From assembly GCA_963978905.1 (NCBI GenBank), contig OZ022258.1, forward strand, positions 51,382,591-51,446,590: a stretch of 64,000 nucleotides of DNA. The letters are read 5' to 3'. Origin of the DNA: Trichostrongylus colubriformis. Lineage: Eukaryota > Nematoda > Chromadorea > Rhabditida > Trichostrongylidae. The notes below the pieces were generated by a model. That model saw nothing but the letters and a program-made list of their open reading frames with translations, had not been told where the DNA came from and made no database searches. The number at the start of each line of letters is the position of its first letter. Position 1 is the stretch's first letter. Of the stretch, positions 1 to 11,700 are shown piece after piece. The position numbers were made by a program, and so were the translations under genes.

Positions 1-675
1 TTTTTTCGAACACAGTGCTATTGAAGGAGCTGCCCAGATGTTTGAAAAAATGGAGCTTAGTCAGCGCTAGATCTGATGAATATGAAGGACGAGTGAGAGT
101 TTCAGTCCGTGTCCACTTGAATTACTGGAAGATTTGTGTAAAATGCGCTCAAACATGGCTGCTCCGAGAAGTCACGGCACCCATTTTTGGTTTTTTTTTT
201 GAATCAGAGCTATTCGAGGTAGTCAACAACATTTGTGTTTGGATGGCCAATGCTTTCAGATATCCCTTGCAATTATAGATGCTCATCGCTTTCAGCCGTA
301 TTAGTTAAAGGGATTTGATCATTGAAATACGAACAACTTATTTTCATTTCTGCACTTCTGAAACCAGGGAAAAAGTATTCAATCCAATGCTTCACCCCCT
401 CCCCTTGCAGCACCCACATTTCTGGTCACCTTCGCTGGGACTCGGCTAAACGAGAACTCGTGAACTGATGTCAGTGCCATTTTCGCAGTACTTTGCAATT
501 TCCCTAATAATTCGAAACTTTGTGACATTCCAAGGACAGCATATATTCAGAAAGAGCAACTTTTTGTCTATTCAAGGAATGCAATATATAAGTTCATTCA
601 TGTTGACGCGCTTTCAGATTTGAATTTATCTTGTGAACGCGCAAAACCGTCCAGAATTTTCCTCACAACCTTATA
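1..675. other. No gene recognised
   Basis: AT-rich sequence with only a short chance-length open frame near the left edge. No splice-consistent exon, RNA gene or clear repeat boundary was seen. Confidence 0.5.
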
Positions 676-1572
676 TATGTTTTCGATGAGGCTTTTTCTG
701 CTCTAAAACACGTTACTATCTGTTTTTCGATTCCGTCGACTGCTTAATATTCACGAGATTTGAAAATGAAGTAAACTGAAGGCAAAAATTGGCACTCGCG
801 ACACTTCATCTTCCTCGTCTGCCATCGTGATCGAAAAATGTATGTGCATATGTTTTTGATAGAGCTTTTCTAGCTACAAAAAGCTTCCGTTTGTTTTCGA
901 TCGTTTGATTGTTTGCTATTTTCAAGGTTCAGAAATGGAATAATTTGTGGGGAAAAATCTACACTTTTGGCGCTTTGAGGTCCAAAAAGGTTGACGTTTT
1001 CCACGTCAGATGATATCAAATTAAGAAAAAGGACATCCCGGAGCCATCTTCTGTTATAATTGAGGGGATACTTGTACGATTAAAGTTCTAGTAAAATCTC
1101 GACTTTTTGCGATAAAAAGTGGTGGGCTTTTACTGAGTACCCCATTTCTAAACCTCAGGAATGTCAAACTGTGAAAGTTCAAAAGACTAGTTACATCATC
1201 TTGTAGAGCAGAAAAGGCTCTATCGAATGCATATATGCACATTCTCTTTAGTCTCGATGGTAGGCGAGGAAAAGAAGATATTAAAATGCACACTTTTGCT
1301 GAGTGCTGCATTTGTGAGTCTTAAAAACAGCAAAAAGTTGACCGATTGGTATAAAAAGCAGTACCACTGTAGAGCTTAAAAAGTTCTATCGAAAAGGCAT
1401 GCACATACATTCTTTGGTTTCGATGGCAGACCAGTAAGATGAAGTGTTGAGAGTGCCGATTTTTGCCTTCAGCTTACTTCATTTCCAAACCTTATAAATA
1501 TTAGGCGATCGACGGAATCGAAAAACAGATAGCAGCGTTTTGTAGAGCAGAAAAAGCTCTATCGAAAACATA
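676..1572. repeat. Foldback element (large imperfect inverted repeat)
   Basis: The left arm (about 676-880) reappears as reverse complement at about 1370-1572. Shared blocks include TATGTTTTCGAT at the outer tips, CTGTTTTTCGATTCCGTCGA, GAAGGCAAAAAT and TGTATGTGCAT, in the same order with scattered substitutions. The arms look roughly 80-85% identical by eye and flank about 490 bp of less symmetric DNA. No transposase is inside, so it is a non-autonomous foldback or a very large MITE. Confidence 0.7.
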
Positions 1573-1584
1573 CGTAAGCTTTGT

Positions 1585-1975
1585 CGAAAGATAGGGAGAA
1601 AGGAGAAATGGGAGTACATACATGCTCTCGGAAAACGAGCCTTCCTTTTTAGAAGAGCTGATGGTTGGCGAAACTCGTATGAAAAAGCGCGGGTTGGGTT
1701 CTTTAACACAGCGCAGCGAGTTGTGCTGCTGTTCATCCGCCGACGAGGTTTCCGCCGAGAGCATGACGACGTTCGCGTATGGCAGATTTAACCCTTGCCC
1801 GTCTGTCAATCGGCTAGTGACGCAGAAGGGCTCAAAAGTGAATGGAGGTTTTCGGTTTTCTATTCCTTAGGTTTTTCGTTGTCTTATTACGTTTTTTTAT
1901 ACTGCTGAACATCCTTACTCTCATATCCCACAATCTACCTGATTTACCCCTTTCGGTGTCTCTAAAATTATACAT
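1585..1975 (+). repeat. 400-bp dispersed repeat family, copy 1
   Basis: This shares an ordered series of motifs with copies near 11.45, 20.32, 45.78, 52.31, 52.71 and 55.37 kb: a purine-rich start, GTGGCGAAA or a near variant, a GC-rich centre with a 'tgatgcag'-type box (weak here), a pyrimidine-rich stretch, 'cccacaatct' and a right end 'cggtgtctctaaa'. Better copies have ends TTAAAGGCACC and GGTGTCTTTAA, which are inverse complements with one mismatch. It is a non-coding MITE-like family. Confidence 0.6.
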
Positions 1976-2255
1976 TAGTGGGGAACTTTATTACTAGTAA
2001 GACATTTCATGATAGTTGTTTACTGATTTAATCAAACACTGGTAAGGGTCATTCTGTAATCTAGACGCTGCGGTTATTTCAACCCTTAAAACTGGGTATC
2101 TATTCAAGATTGTGACCTATGAGAGTAGGTAGCCTGTTGATGTCCTTATTACTCAGGTGAGCCTGATTGATCGCGCACTTATCGTTTTCGAGAGACCACG
2201 CCCTTTTAGCTTTACTATACAAGTGAGCAAGCTCAAAGCTCCGCCTTACTCTTTC

Positions 2256-2565
2256 TCTTCTTCTTCTTCTTCTTCTCCCTAGCGTTAGTCCCGCACCGTC
2301 GCAGGGTGCGCTGTTCTTCTCAGACGTCGCCAGTCGCTCTTGATGACGTCCCTCCGTTTCTTCTTTGGGGCTCCACATGGTCGCTTTCCTTGTGCTTCGG
2401 ACTCTAGCGCTTTCTGTGGCGCAGCCGCTTCTCTCTGAACTTCAGCTGGACGGGAGCCGTCTGCATGATCCCTGCCACGTTCTCGTTCCTGCCCTTGTCC
2501 AGTTGCGTCCATCCGCATGCCCATCTCAACATTCTCATTTCAGCCGCGTGCAGTTAGTAAGGCGG
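2256..2565 (-). pseudogene. RTE-like non-LTR retrotransposon ORF2 tail, frameshifted
   Basis: On the - strand, about 2545 to 2280, one frame reads EMRMLRWACGWTQLDK and then APVQLKFREKRLR; after a frame change a second frame reads GKRPCGAPKKKRRDVI and RRTAHPATVRD. This ordered set (MRMLRW, REKRLRW, GKRPRGAPKKRWRD, RTADPATARD) is the hallmark of the C-terminus of RTE/BovB-type reverse transcriptases. The frame is broken at least once and has a stop just upstream, so it is dead and 5'-truncated. Past the 3' end lies a short AAG tandem (CTT on the + strand, about 2257-2276), matching the simple-repeat tails of RTE elements. Confidence 0.75.
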
Positions 2566-2772
2566 AGCCTTACTACGGTAGAGAATCGTATCCGCGGCAG
2601 TCTACTCCCCGCCTCTGGGTTTCCAGCTCGAATTCAGGACTTACCAACTAGAGCCTTGTCGTTCGTGCTTCCTGTGCTTTTTTGAATTCCTTTAAATCGA
2701 AGATTCCCACTCAAATCATCTTTCAGACTACCTGCTTACGTTGAAAGATATCTGATCTCACATCGAAGCCAC

Positions 2773-5700
2773 ATGCCTAATCTCACTGCAGACAACTACT
2801 TAGGGATCGGCATTGTTGGTGGGGTGAGTGAATTGAAAAATAACTGGAGCCACCATACCTTCATATGGCTCCAGATAAAAGCTACATCGTGGCGCGCTCT
2901 GAGCCTGTACTTAAGGTCTGAGCTTAATTTTTAGGTTGGTGTATTCGGCTTAATCAGCAATGGTTTGGCAATGTTGATACTAATAAAAGGTGGTAAAATA
3001 TCGCACTCATTTCAACAATTGTGCTTCTCTCATTGTACTGCAAATGTCATTTGCTTGACATTTTTCGTATTCTACTGCACACCAATGATTATCATGTAAG
3101 TCTGAAAACTCTATAGTTTCACTTTATTTGATTAAAATCGGCCTGGATTCGGATTAAAATAAATTTGATTAATGATTAAAATTGGCATAACAATATGATC
3201 ATTTTTGTTGAGTGATTCAAATTTCTTTGCGTAACGTGTTAAGTGCGGTTTCATTGGAACATCGCAGTGACATACACGACTGGGCATGTATGTCACGGCA
3301 ATGTGCTTGTTAGCTTTGCATATGACTTCGACGAATTACTACGAATTCCATGCTTGCGGCCATCAGTGGAGGATCGTTCATTGCAATGAAAGCAAATGTT
3401 GCCGCATATACTACTACTTGGCCGGAGAACCAGACGGATTCGCGAGACACAGAATACTGAGTGATTCGCTTACTAGTGCTTTCACACTTTCTTGGATCAA
3501 TGAATAAGTAGGTTTCGCTCCCTTAAAGGCACACCACGCGATAATCACATTAGTGGCTTACTTTCTTGGAGCAAGTAGGTCCATAGATAGGTGCTCGGGC
3601 TGCACCCTTGTTGCGGCTTGATCGTGCATCCTCGCGGCGATAGACGCGCTCTACCCGAGCCGAGTTGAGCCCATCGAGCCGAATCACTCCTGGCCTTAGA
3701 CGATCAAATTTCCAACGTGGCTCTTACGTGGAGAAGGAAACTTGCGATAAGACAAGATAAGGCGGCGATTTCAATAGTGAAGGCGGCTTCAACAGGGAAG
3801 AACAGGTGATATCGTAGCATTTTGCGTGATATCATCGAGCGAAAGCTCTTTCACAATCTCCAGTACTCGTACGAGGACTGGAAGCAGGGGACTTTATTTT
3901 TGGTGGTTTAGAGGGGTTTTGATTCATTCTTCTTCACTGGCGGGTAAAGCAGGGCCTTTACGTCCACTAATCTACGCGATAACTCTCACAATTTATCGCG
4001 AGGTGTGCCTTTAAGGAATTGGACCTATGCAGATTTTTAAATGGTGGGTTTACATGGCACGTACTGCGCGGTACCCCTTGAGAACGGGTCCCAGCGGTCG
4101 ACTTCCGGCTACAAACGGTAATTGCAGACTCTCATGACTACGATACAAGTTCATCGTTCAAACATGCTTGCTATTATACACCAGTTGGGCTCGCGCAGAC
4201 TACTGCGCGCGTCACACATGGAAGCACGCTAATTGGGCCTGATCGATATCAATCGATCAGTATCATCATTCAAACGGTTTGCAGAATCAGAGAATTCGCA
4301 AAAACAGAAAAAGAAACAAAATCCTTCCCGTCAATCTCGTCCTTCCGCACCAGTCGATATCAATCATGCTCATTTTGCATGCCTCCAGGTGTGACGCGCC
4401 AGTAGTGTGCGCCAGCCCAACTAGTAACACTCTGAAAATTCAGAGTGACAGCTTTGCTGCGACGCGAGATATCAACTTCCAGTCATTCGCTTTTCGAAGC
4501 TCCTTATCAGCCCTTATCAGTTGCTATCACTTCCGTTCCCTCACCACTGATGTCCCCTTACCACTCCTTATATCACTTTAAAAATTCAGAGTCCCAGCTT
4601 TGCTCGACGTGAGATATGAATTTCGTAACACATAGATAGGCACACACACAGACAGATGTACCAAGCCGATTATATACAGTAGGATATTAGGTTGTAAAAT
4701 AAGTTCATTCGATTTTTTAATCCCTTTTGCTTCATAATATTATCTTTCTCTTTCGTTGTACTACGTACACGTATTCCATTCAGTGTTTTTTCTCTATAAA
4801 CGGTACTCTTTGATTTTGATACATTCAGTTGTTCTCGACGCTTAGAAATGGAATACTTAAGAGGCAAAAATTCGACAGCGAATTTTCGTAGCTTATCATT
4901 AAAATGCTCAGAGATCAGCGACGTCCACGAAGAATTTTTTATAGTTTGGCGTAGTAGAATAATGGCTTGCAATAGTTTGCAAAGTTCAGAAACGGAAATC
5001 GTCGAATTCTAAAGGTCTTCCATGAAGGGCTGTCGTTGAAAACTAGGGCGCCATTTCTCGATTTTTCTAACCATTTTTGAGCTGCACCTGTAAAATAGCC
5101 TTTAGTGTCTTTCCAGTAGAAGTTGCAAAAGTTCTGAGCGGATTCAGCCCCTTTTTCACATTGATGATAAACGAAGAAGCGCAGGTGCGGAAAGTGCAGG
5201 TCTTTATCCATTGAGTATTTCATTTCTGAGTGTCGGAAGCAATGAACAATTGAGTGATTCGAAAAGTGAATAAAAAACTTTTACAGAGCTCTGGAGCAGT
5301 AGTGCGAATACAAATACGCACTTTCTCGAAGGATAATGAGAATGTTTCAAAAAAAAAGTTGGTGACAACCGAACAAACTTATTGTACAACCTTAATTGTA
5401 CCCTTTGAAAATTTTACATTTTCATTCGGTGAATGCCTCATAATCGTCTTTCATTTGTGAGAGCGCTCAATGAGGAATACTTTTATGTTAGATGTTTTTT
5501 TCTTAATTTGCGCGAGTGGAGGTTGTATGGGGAGAGCAATGTGCATGAGAATGTGCTCCATGTGCTCCCAGACTTACAGTGCAACTATCTCCTCCAAGAT
5601 TCTGCCACTCCCATCACCCCAGTACAACCGCATGCCTTCTGTGTAGATCGCCTGTGCATGGATTCTACCACACCACCGCTCACGTCACTCCCCCCGTGTT

Positions 5701-8700
5701 TCCAGGTTATGAGCCTTTCCCTCTCTCACCTTACTGGCCCCATGCATAAGGCACCACTTGTTGCCTGTGGTCTCAGCATCATCACAATACCTATTTTTCA
5801 CATCATCGGCTACTGTTATATCCAACTCCTGTTTCCCTACCATCACCAATCCCTCAGGGACCACCATCTTCAACTCCAGTTCCTACTCTCCTTCCAGCAT
5901 TGACCTCTCAGCATCCCGTAGCTTCAACTCCAGCGCCCACCCTTCTCCCGGAATAGGTTGCCTACCAGCCCGTAATTTCAAGTCCTGCTCAAATATTCAG
6001 GTCTACTAGCCGCTCGCGGAACTCCTGATCCCCAATATGTTACACCCCCACCATCTGCCCACCCATCTCATTATGCCCTATGAATTAGTTCCTCTAGAGG
6101 TGAATGAGATATTTGTTTACACCTAGTGTATTAATTAGCTGACAAAGAAAATATTTTTGGGCACACATGCGTAGTGCGATCATGGGTCACTGATAATGAA
6201 CTTGAGAGTTTGGTTAGTATCAACGGAGTGTTACAAACTGCAAAGTATAAATGAACTCCCCTATTTATACACTTTCACTTTGTGTTCATGAGCATTACTT
6301 CTTGCATTTTGAAAGTTGACAGCATCTTGCATCTTGACAGTCGGTGAAACAGTCACATGAACACGAGGTATAAATAAAGGAATTCATTACGTAACACTTC
6401 GTTGATACTAACCAAACTCTCAAGTTCATTATCGAGCCATGATCGCACGACGCATATTTGCCCAAAAATATTTTCTTTGTCAACTAATTAATACACTAGG
6501 AGTAAGTAAACATCTCACTCGCTTCTAGTGTAACTAATTTAGAGGGCAGAATGAGGTTAGTGGGAAGAAGGAGGGGGTGTAACATACAGGGGATCAGGAG
6601 TGATGCTGAGACCACATGCAACAAGTGGTGCCTTATGCACGGGGTCATAGTAAGGTGAGCTCAGAACCTGGAAACATGGAGGAGTGACGTGAGTTGTAGT
6701 GTGGTAGAATCCATGCCCAGGTGATCTACGTAAACTCATGTGGTTGTGCTGGGGTGATGGGAGAGGCAGAATCCTGGAGGAAATAGTTGCAGTATAAGTC
6801 TGTTCTCATGCGATAACACCCATGGAAAGAGATTAACTTTTTTCATCAAAGCTGTATAGATCCCCTTACAATTACTTTCACAGAGTAATAGTCAAAAAAA
6901 CCACATTTTTCAAATACAGTTTTGAAAGGTCTACCTTTATTCTTTAATCTAACTATCCGACTTATTCAGCGTACCCTTTGCAGTTTCAATACATCTATAA
7001 CCGGTTTGTCGTTGATAGTTGCAAAAAACCAAAGAAGGACCAATGTTCACAAAATTACATGCGATACATTCCGTTGACCCCCTACACTAGTTTAGGGAGT
7101 AATATGAATTTCAAGGTTGCTGTGATTGCACACGTACGTAGCCAGGCTCCTTAGCAATCGTGCGGCGTATATTCAGCAGTTAGCTTTTGCATACCCATGG
7201 CCATCGGCTTACTGTATCTACTTACTGTAGGCGCGGTGGAACGATGTACTGCGTAATAACCCTGTATGGTACCGTCATCAGCGATTTTTGGATGCTACGC
7301 GAGATTGGTGATAAAAATCACACAACGGTAGATAGCGGCTCCAGATTTCGCACCATTTCTTTTGAAATGGCTTCGCTGGTTCACAGTTTTGGCGTAGGCA
7401 GGTCCTTGGATTAATGCTTAGGCTATATCTTTGTTGTGGCTGTACGGTGCACACTCACGGTGTTGTGCCTGCTTGAACATAACGAAGCCACGCCTACTCA
7501 GCCAAATCACGCCTCTTCTTAGACGAACAAGTTTCTATTAAGAAAGCTGCCTTCATCATCGAAATGGCTGTTCCATTGAATCAACTTCTCTTATCGCGAG
7601 TTTCTTTCTCCACGCGAGCTCCACGTTGGAAATTTTTCTGCTAAGGCTAGGCCCTTGGTGGGCGTGGTTTGGTTGTGTTCAAGCAGGCACAAGCACAACT
7701 CCGCGAAAGAGCACCGTGCAGCTCAACAAAGGCGCAGCGGTAGCAGTTATCCATGGACCTACTCACGCTAGGAAAGTAACCCACTAGTCAGATTATCGCA
7801 TGGTGGGTCTTGAGAAAGCAACTTAGTTTTGGAAAGCATGAAGTCAAGTGAAACATGGAAAAGGTGACCAATTACAAATAATTCAAATAATGTCGGCACG
7901 TAATTGAAGTCAAAGATTTATGGATAGTTGAAACTCCTTTTTCGCATTTATGGATAGTTGAAACTCCTTTTTCGCTAATCTTGAAAAAGGCCAATTAACT
8001 GAAAATATTGAGAACAAACTAAAATTTATAGAAAACCACAGAAACTTTGAAATTGTAAAAAAAAGCAATCGTTATTGAATTCCAACTTCCCTCTCCGTAA
8101 AATCTCGACATTAATGTTAAATACAATTTTCTCTGCTATGCCAACGAGGTTGTTAACACCTCAGGCCGTCAATAAATGTTCCACCTAACAACGTCGTTGG
8201 CATAGCAAAGAAAATTGTAATCGGAATACAACTATAGTAGTTGGAATGCACTGTAAGAAGTCCATTTCCTTTCGCATTGGAAGGGGTGCACCAAACACAA
8301 CTGAACGCACATTTCGTTCTACTTCAGAATCAATTTATCAGTCGCTATTGGTACTGATAACTCATAATCAGGGTACACCGGGAGTGGATTCCCCGAAGCA
8401 GAGGTCTATTTGACGAACGCGATGGGGGGGGGGGGGGGAGAGGGGGAGGGGGTCGTGATTGCATATGTCAGCAATGGTCCTAACCTAGATGATAAGCGGA
8501 ATGTGCTGTCATCTGACCCATTTATGTAAGAAAATATGATTGAATTTGAATGATCAGCGCAAAGATTACAATAATAAAATACTTCTCGATACAATGCAAT
8601 CGGCAATCGTTACTGATACTGTAGAGGTTATGTAGTTTTTAAGGGGGGGAGGAGGGGGAGGTCGTACTGAAAAAAGGCCATTTTCGTCCACACCTGGGTG

Positions 8701-11700
8701 CGCCCAGCTCACGATATCCCCTACCATGCCCGCGCTTCAACGAATCAGGATCCTGTGATAGCGAGTGTGTGTACTTATGACAGAATATTCGCTTCACGGC
8801 GCCGCACTCGCGGCGCCATTAGCACGACTTGCGGAATCGATTGCTCTTGGGAGCCCGGCAAAGCATGGCTGCGTAACCTCTGCACTTCCACTCATGCCAC
8901 ACTGCCTCCTGCACCCATGCCACCCTGCCTCCTCCAACACTGCCACACTGCCTCGAAGGCTACCATGCCCTGCCACTGGTACTCGCACCCGCCGAGCCGC
9001 CCGCATTTTCCGTCATAACTGCACACTCCCTGTGACAGCAGATACGAGATGCGAATTGAATATCCGATCAAATGCTCTGGCACACACCAAGAGGCGCGTA
9101 TGGCTAGCTGCTTGTATACGGTAGGATATAGATTTAGTAAAATCGCTACGAATGAGAACTCTCGGGCTTCCCGGCCTTGTGATTTGATTTTCGTTTCTCT
9201 GCTCTTCCCCCATCTTTTAGATCTACTTTTGGCTGAGACACAAGCAATATTATCTAGCAGTCAAGTTCACAGTTCTGTCAGTGATTAAATTATTATATTT
9301 TATTATAATATTTAAATTATTATATCAATTATTATCATCTTATATTGAATAATTGAGTAATCAACGCCCGGTGATTGTCCGTTAATCGACAAATAGCACT
9401 ACTCGCGTGGTGCATGGGTCGAGTACCCTGACTCCACGTCGAGGAGTAGATATAGGAAACTGTTCCCTGGAATATGCCCCTTTTCCTGACCAGGTTGGGG
9501 TTGACCCTGCACCATTGACTACAATCATGTGTAGGTATTCCGTTCAGTAGTAAAAACTGCTGAAAAATTGGCATTTAAAGAAATAGTGGAAATGAGGCCC
9601 TGGTGCGTTCGGACGAGTCATTGCGTGGGTTCTTCATGCGAACCTCGACGATATCGTTTGTTTCCGCTGCTAAGGTTCCTCTAACTTCTAGGATTTTCGG
9701 GGTGGGGTCCACGAGGTCAAATTTCCGCTTCGCGGCGGTGCACTCGCGGCGCCCCCGTACGACTCGCCCTTGGTCGCCCGGCCGAGCGTGACTGCGTTAC
9801 GTCTGCGCTTTCCACTCATGCCACACTGCCTCGCTCGAAGGCTGCCATGCCCTGCCACTGGCACTCGCACCCGCCATGCCGCTCATCGCGCGCGGCCGCG
9901 CGGAAATTCGACCTCGTGTACCCCACCTGGATTTCCGTCGTATCCAATCTTATCGCAGTCGATCGTTTGCCATTTTCGTCATGTGGTTGATGCCGCTGCT
10001 GGCAACCGCATCGATGAGTGGACGGCGCTTGGATTTCGACACGGCCTTGGTTTTCAGTGCCTTACCAACTAAAACAGCACTTTTTTTGCGGATATAAACG
10101 ATTTTTTGCCTTCGACTGCGGCCAAACTACCAAAATTGGAGTGTTATGACAGAAAGTGACAGAAAATTATGACATTACGACATGACCATTATGACAGAAA
10201 ATTCGCTTCGCAGCTTCCGGTAAACGACGCGGTGCGTGCGCACTAGCGCACCGTATGAAGTTGAATCGCAAAGCGGTGTCTATGTCCTAAGCCCGGGCGC
10301 AATCGCTTTAGGACCCTATCGCAGAAGGCACCGCTAGCGCACACCAATCGCGTAGCCTGCCACATGGTGTATCGCGAATTTTCTGACATAATAGCACACT
10401 CCAGAAACTGTTACAAATTGTACTTATATTTGTCTTCCATGCCTCATAGGCTTCTACATTCCAGGTGCAGAATTGGTCTTTTCACAGTATCCTCAATACA
10501 ACTGAGGAGTTTCCCAACGTGTCTTATGAATTTTTCAGGCAGTCCAGTTTTTCACATACATCACCTATCGCGAAATTATTCGGTGGTTTTATGATAGCTA
10601 TTTGGGATGTATGTGTGTATTCACATCTGATGTCGAGTATCAACAGGTTAGTGTATCAGCAGTACCGGGTGAAGTAACCTCACATCGGCCCATTCATGCC
10701 GCCCTTTTGTTTTGCATGCACATAAATGAAGGTGACCGGAAAATGTGGATGGTTCAGCTGTGAGAAGTCGGAAAGGTAGTGGAAAGACTGAAAAGAACAT
10801 TCAGATGTGACATACATCCCCTGTGTTCAATCAAGGCTGACCCCACTTCTCTGAGCTTCTGCCTGTTTGAATTCATTTGAAATCGGCTTAACTTCTGGAA
10901 ATGACATTTATAGATGTCTCCGTTTCAGGTTAATTGTGATCACTTGGCCAATTGAAAGTCGAAATTTCCTGAGACAACGAAACACAAGTATAATGATAGG
11001 AATCGTGTGGTTTCTTGGTTTTCTTCACTTCATACCTTATTTGTTAGGTATGCGATAGTTTTCACATAAAGTACGAAACAAACTACGCCAAATGATTTGG
11101 CATGGCGTAGGAGCTAAGCTGCACTGCTGTGATGGGGGTTAGGGCCGATTGGTCGAATTTTCGCTCCGCGGCGTCGCACTCGCGGCACCGTCATACGAGT
11201 CGTTTAGAATTCTGCTCAAGAGGCAATGGCTGGTGCCGTGAAGAATCTTCAAAATTTGCAGTTTGAAAGCTTCGGAACTTCGTCTATGTTGTTGTTGTTG
11301 CTAGTTCAACAGATGAAGCTGCAAACGACTCGCACTCGCCGCGGGCGGCCGCGCGAAATTTTGACCAATTGCCCACCCCTTTAGTGGTAGTGTTGTAACC
11401 GTATCAGATATTAACGTAGCCGAATGGAGTAACTATTGAGTTAAAGTCACCGCCTGGGAGAAGTAGAAAATGAGAAGTGGGAGGCGTATTCTCTGTAAAT
11501 GAGCATTCTGGTCCAAAAGAGATGAACTGTGGCGAAACGTCCTCCGAAAAAGCGCGCCCTAGGGTCCTTAACATGATCCCGTAGGGCCGCCAGTCATGCT
11601 GCTTTGCATCCGTTGGACGGGTTGCTGCAAGGACGGCTCAGTGTTCAGGCTGGCTGAGTGAGTCCCTTGCCTGACTGCATTTGTCCCACTGACTAGTGAT

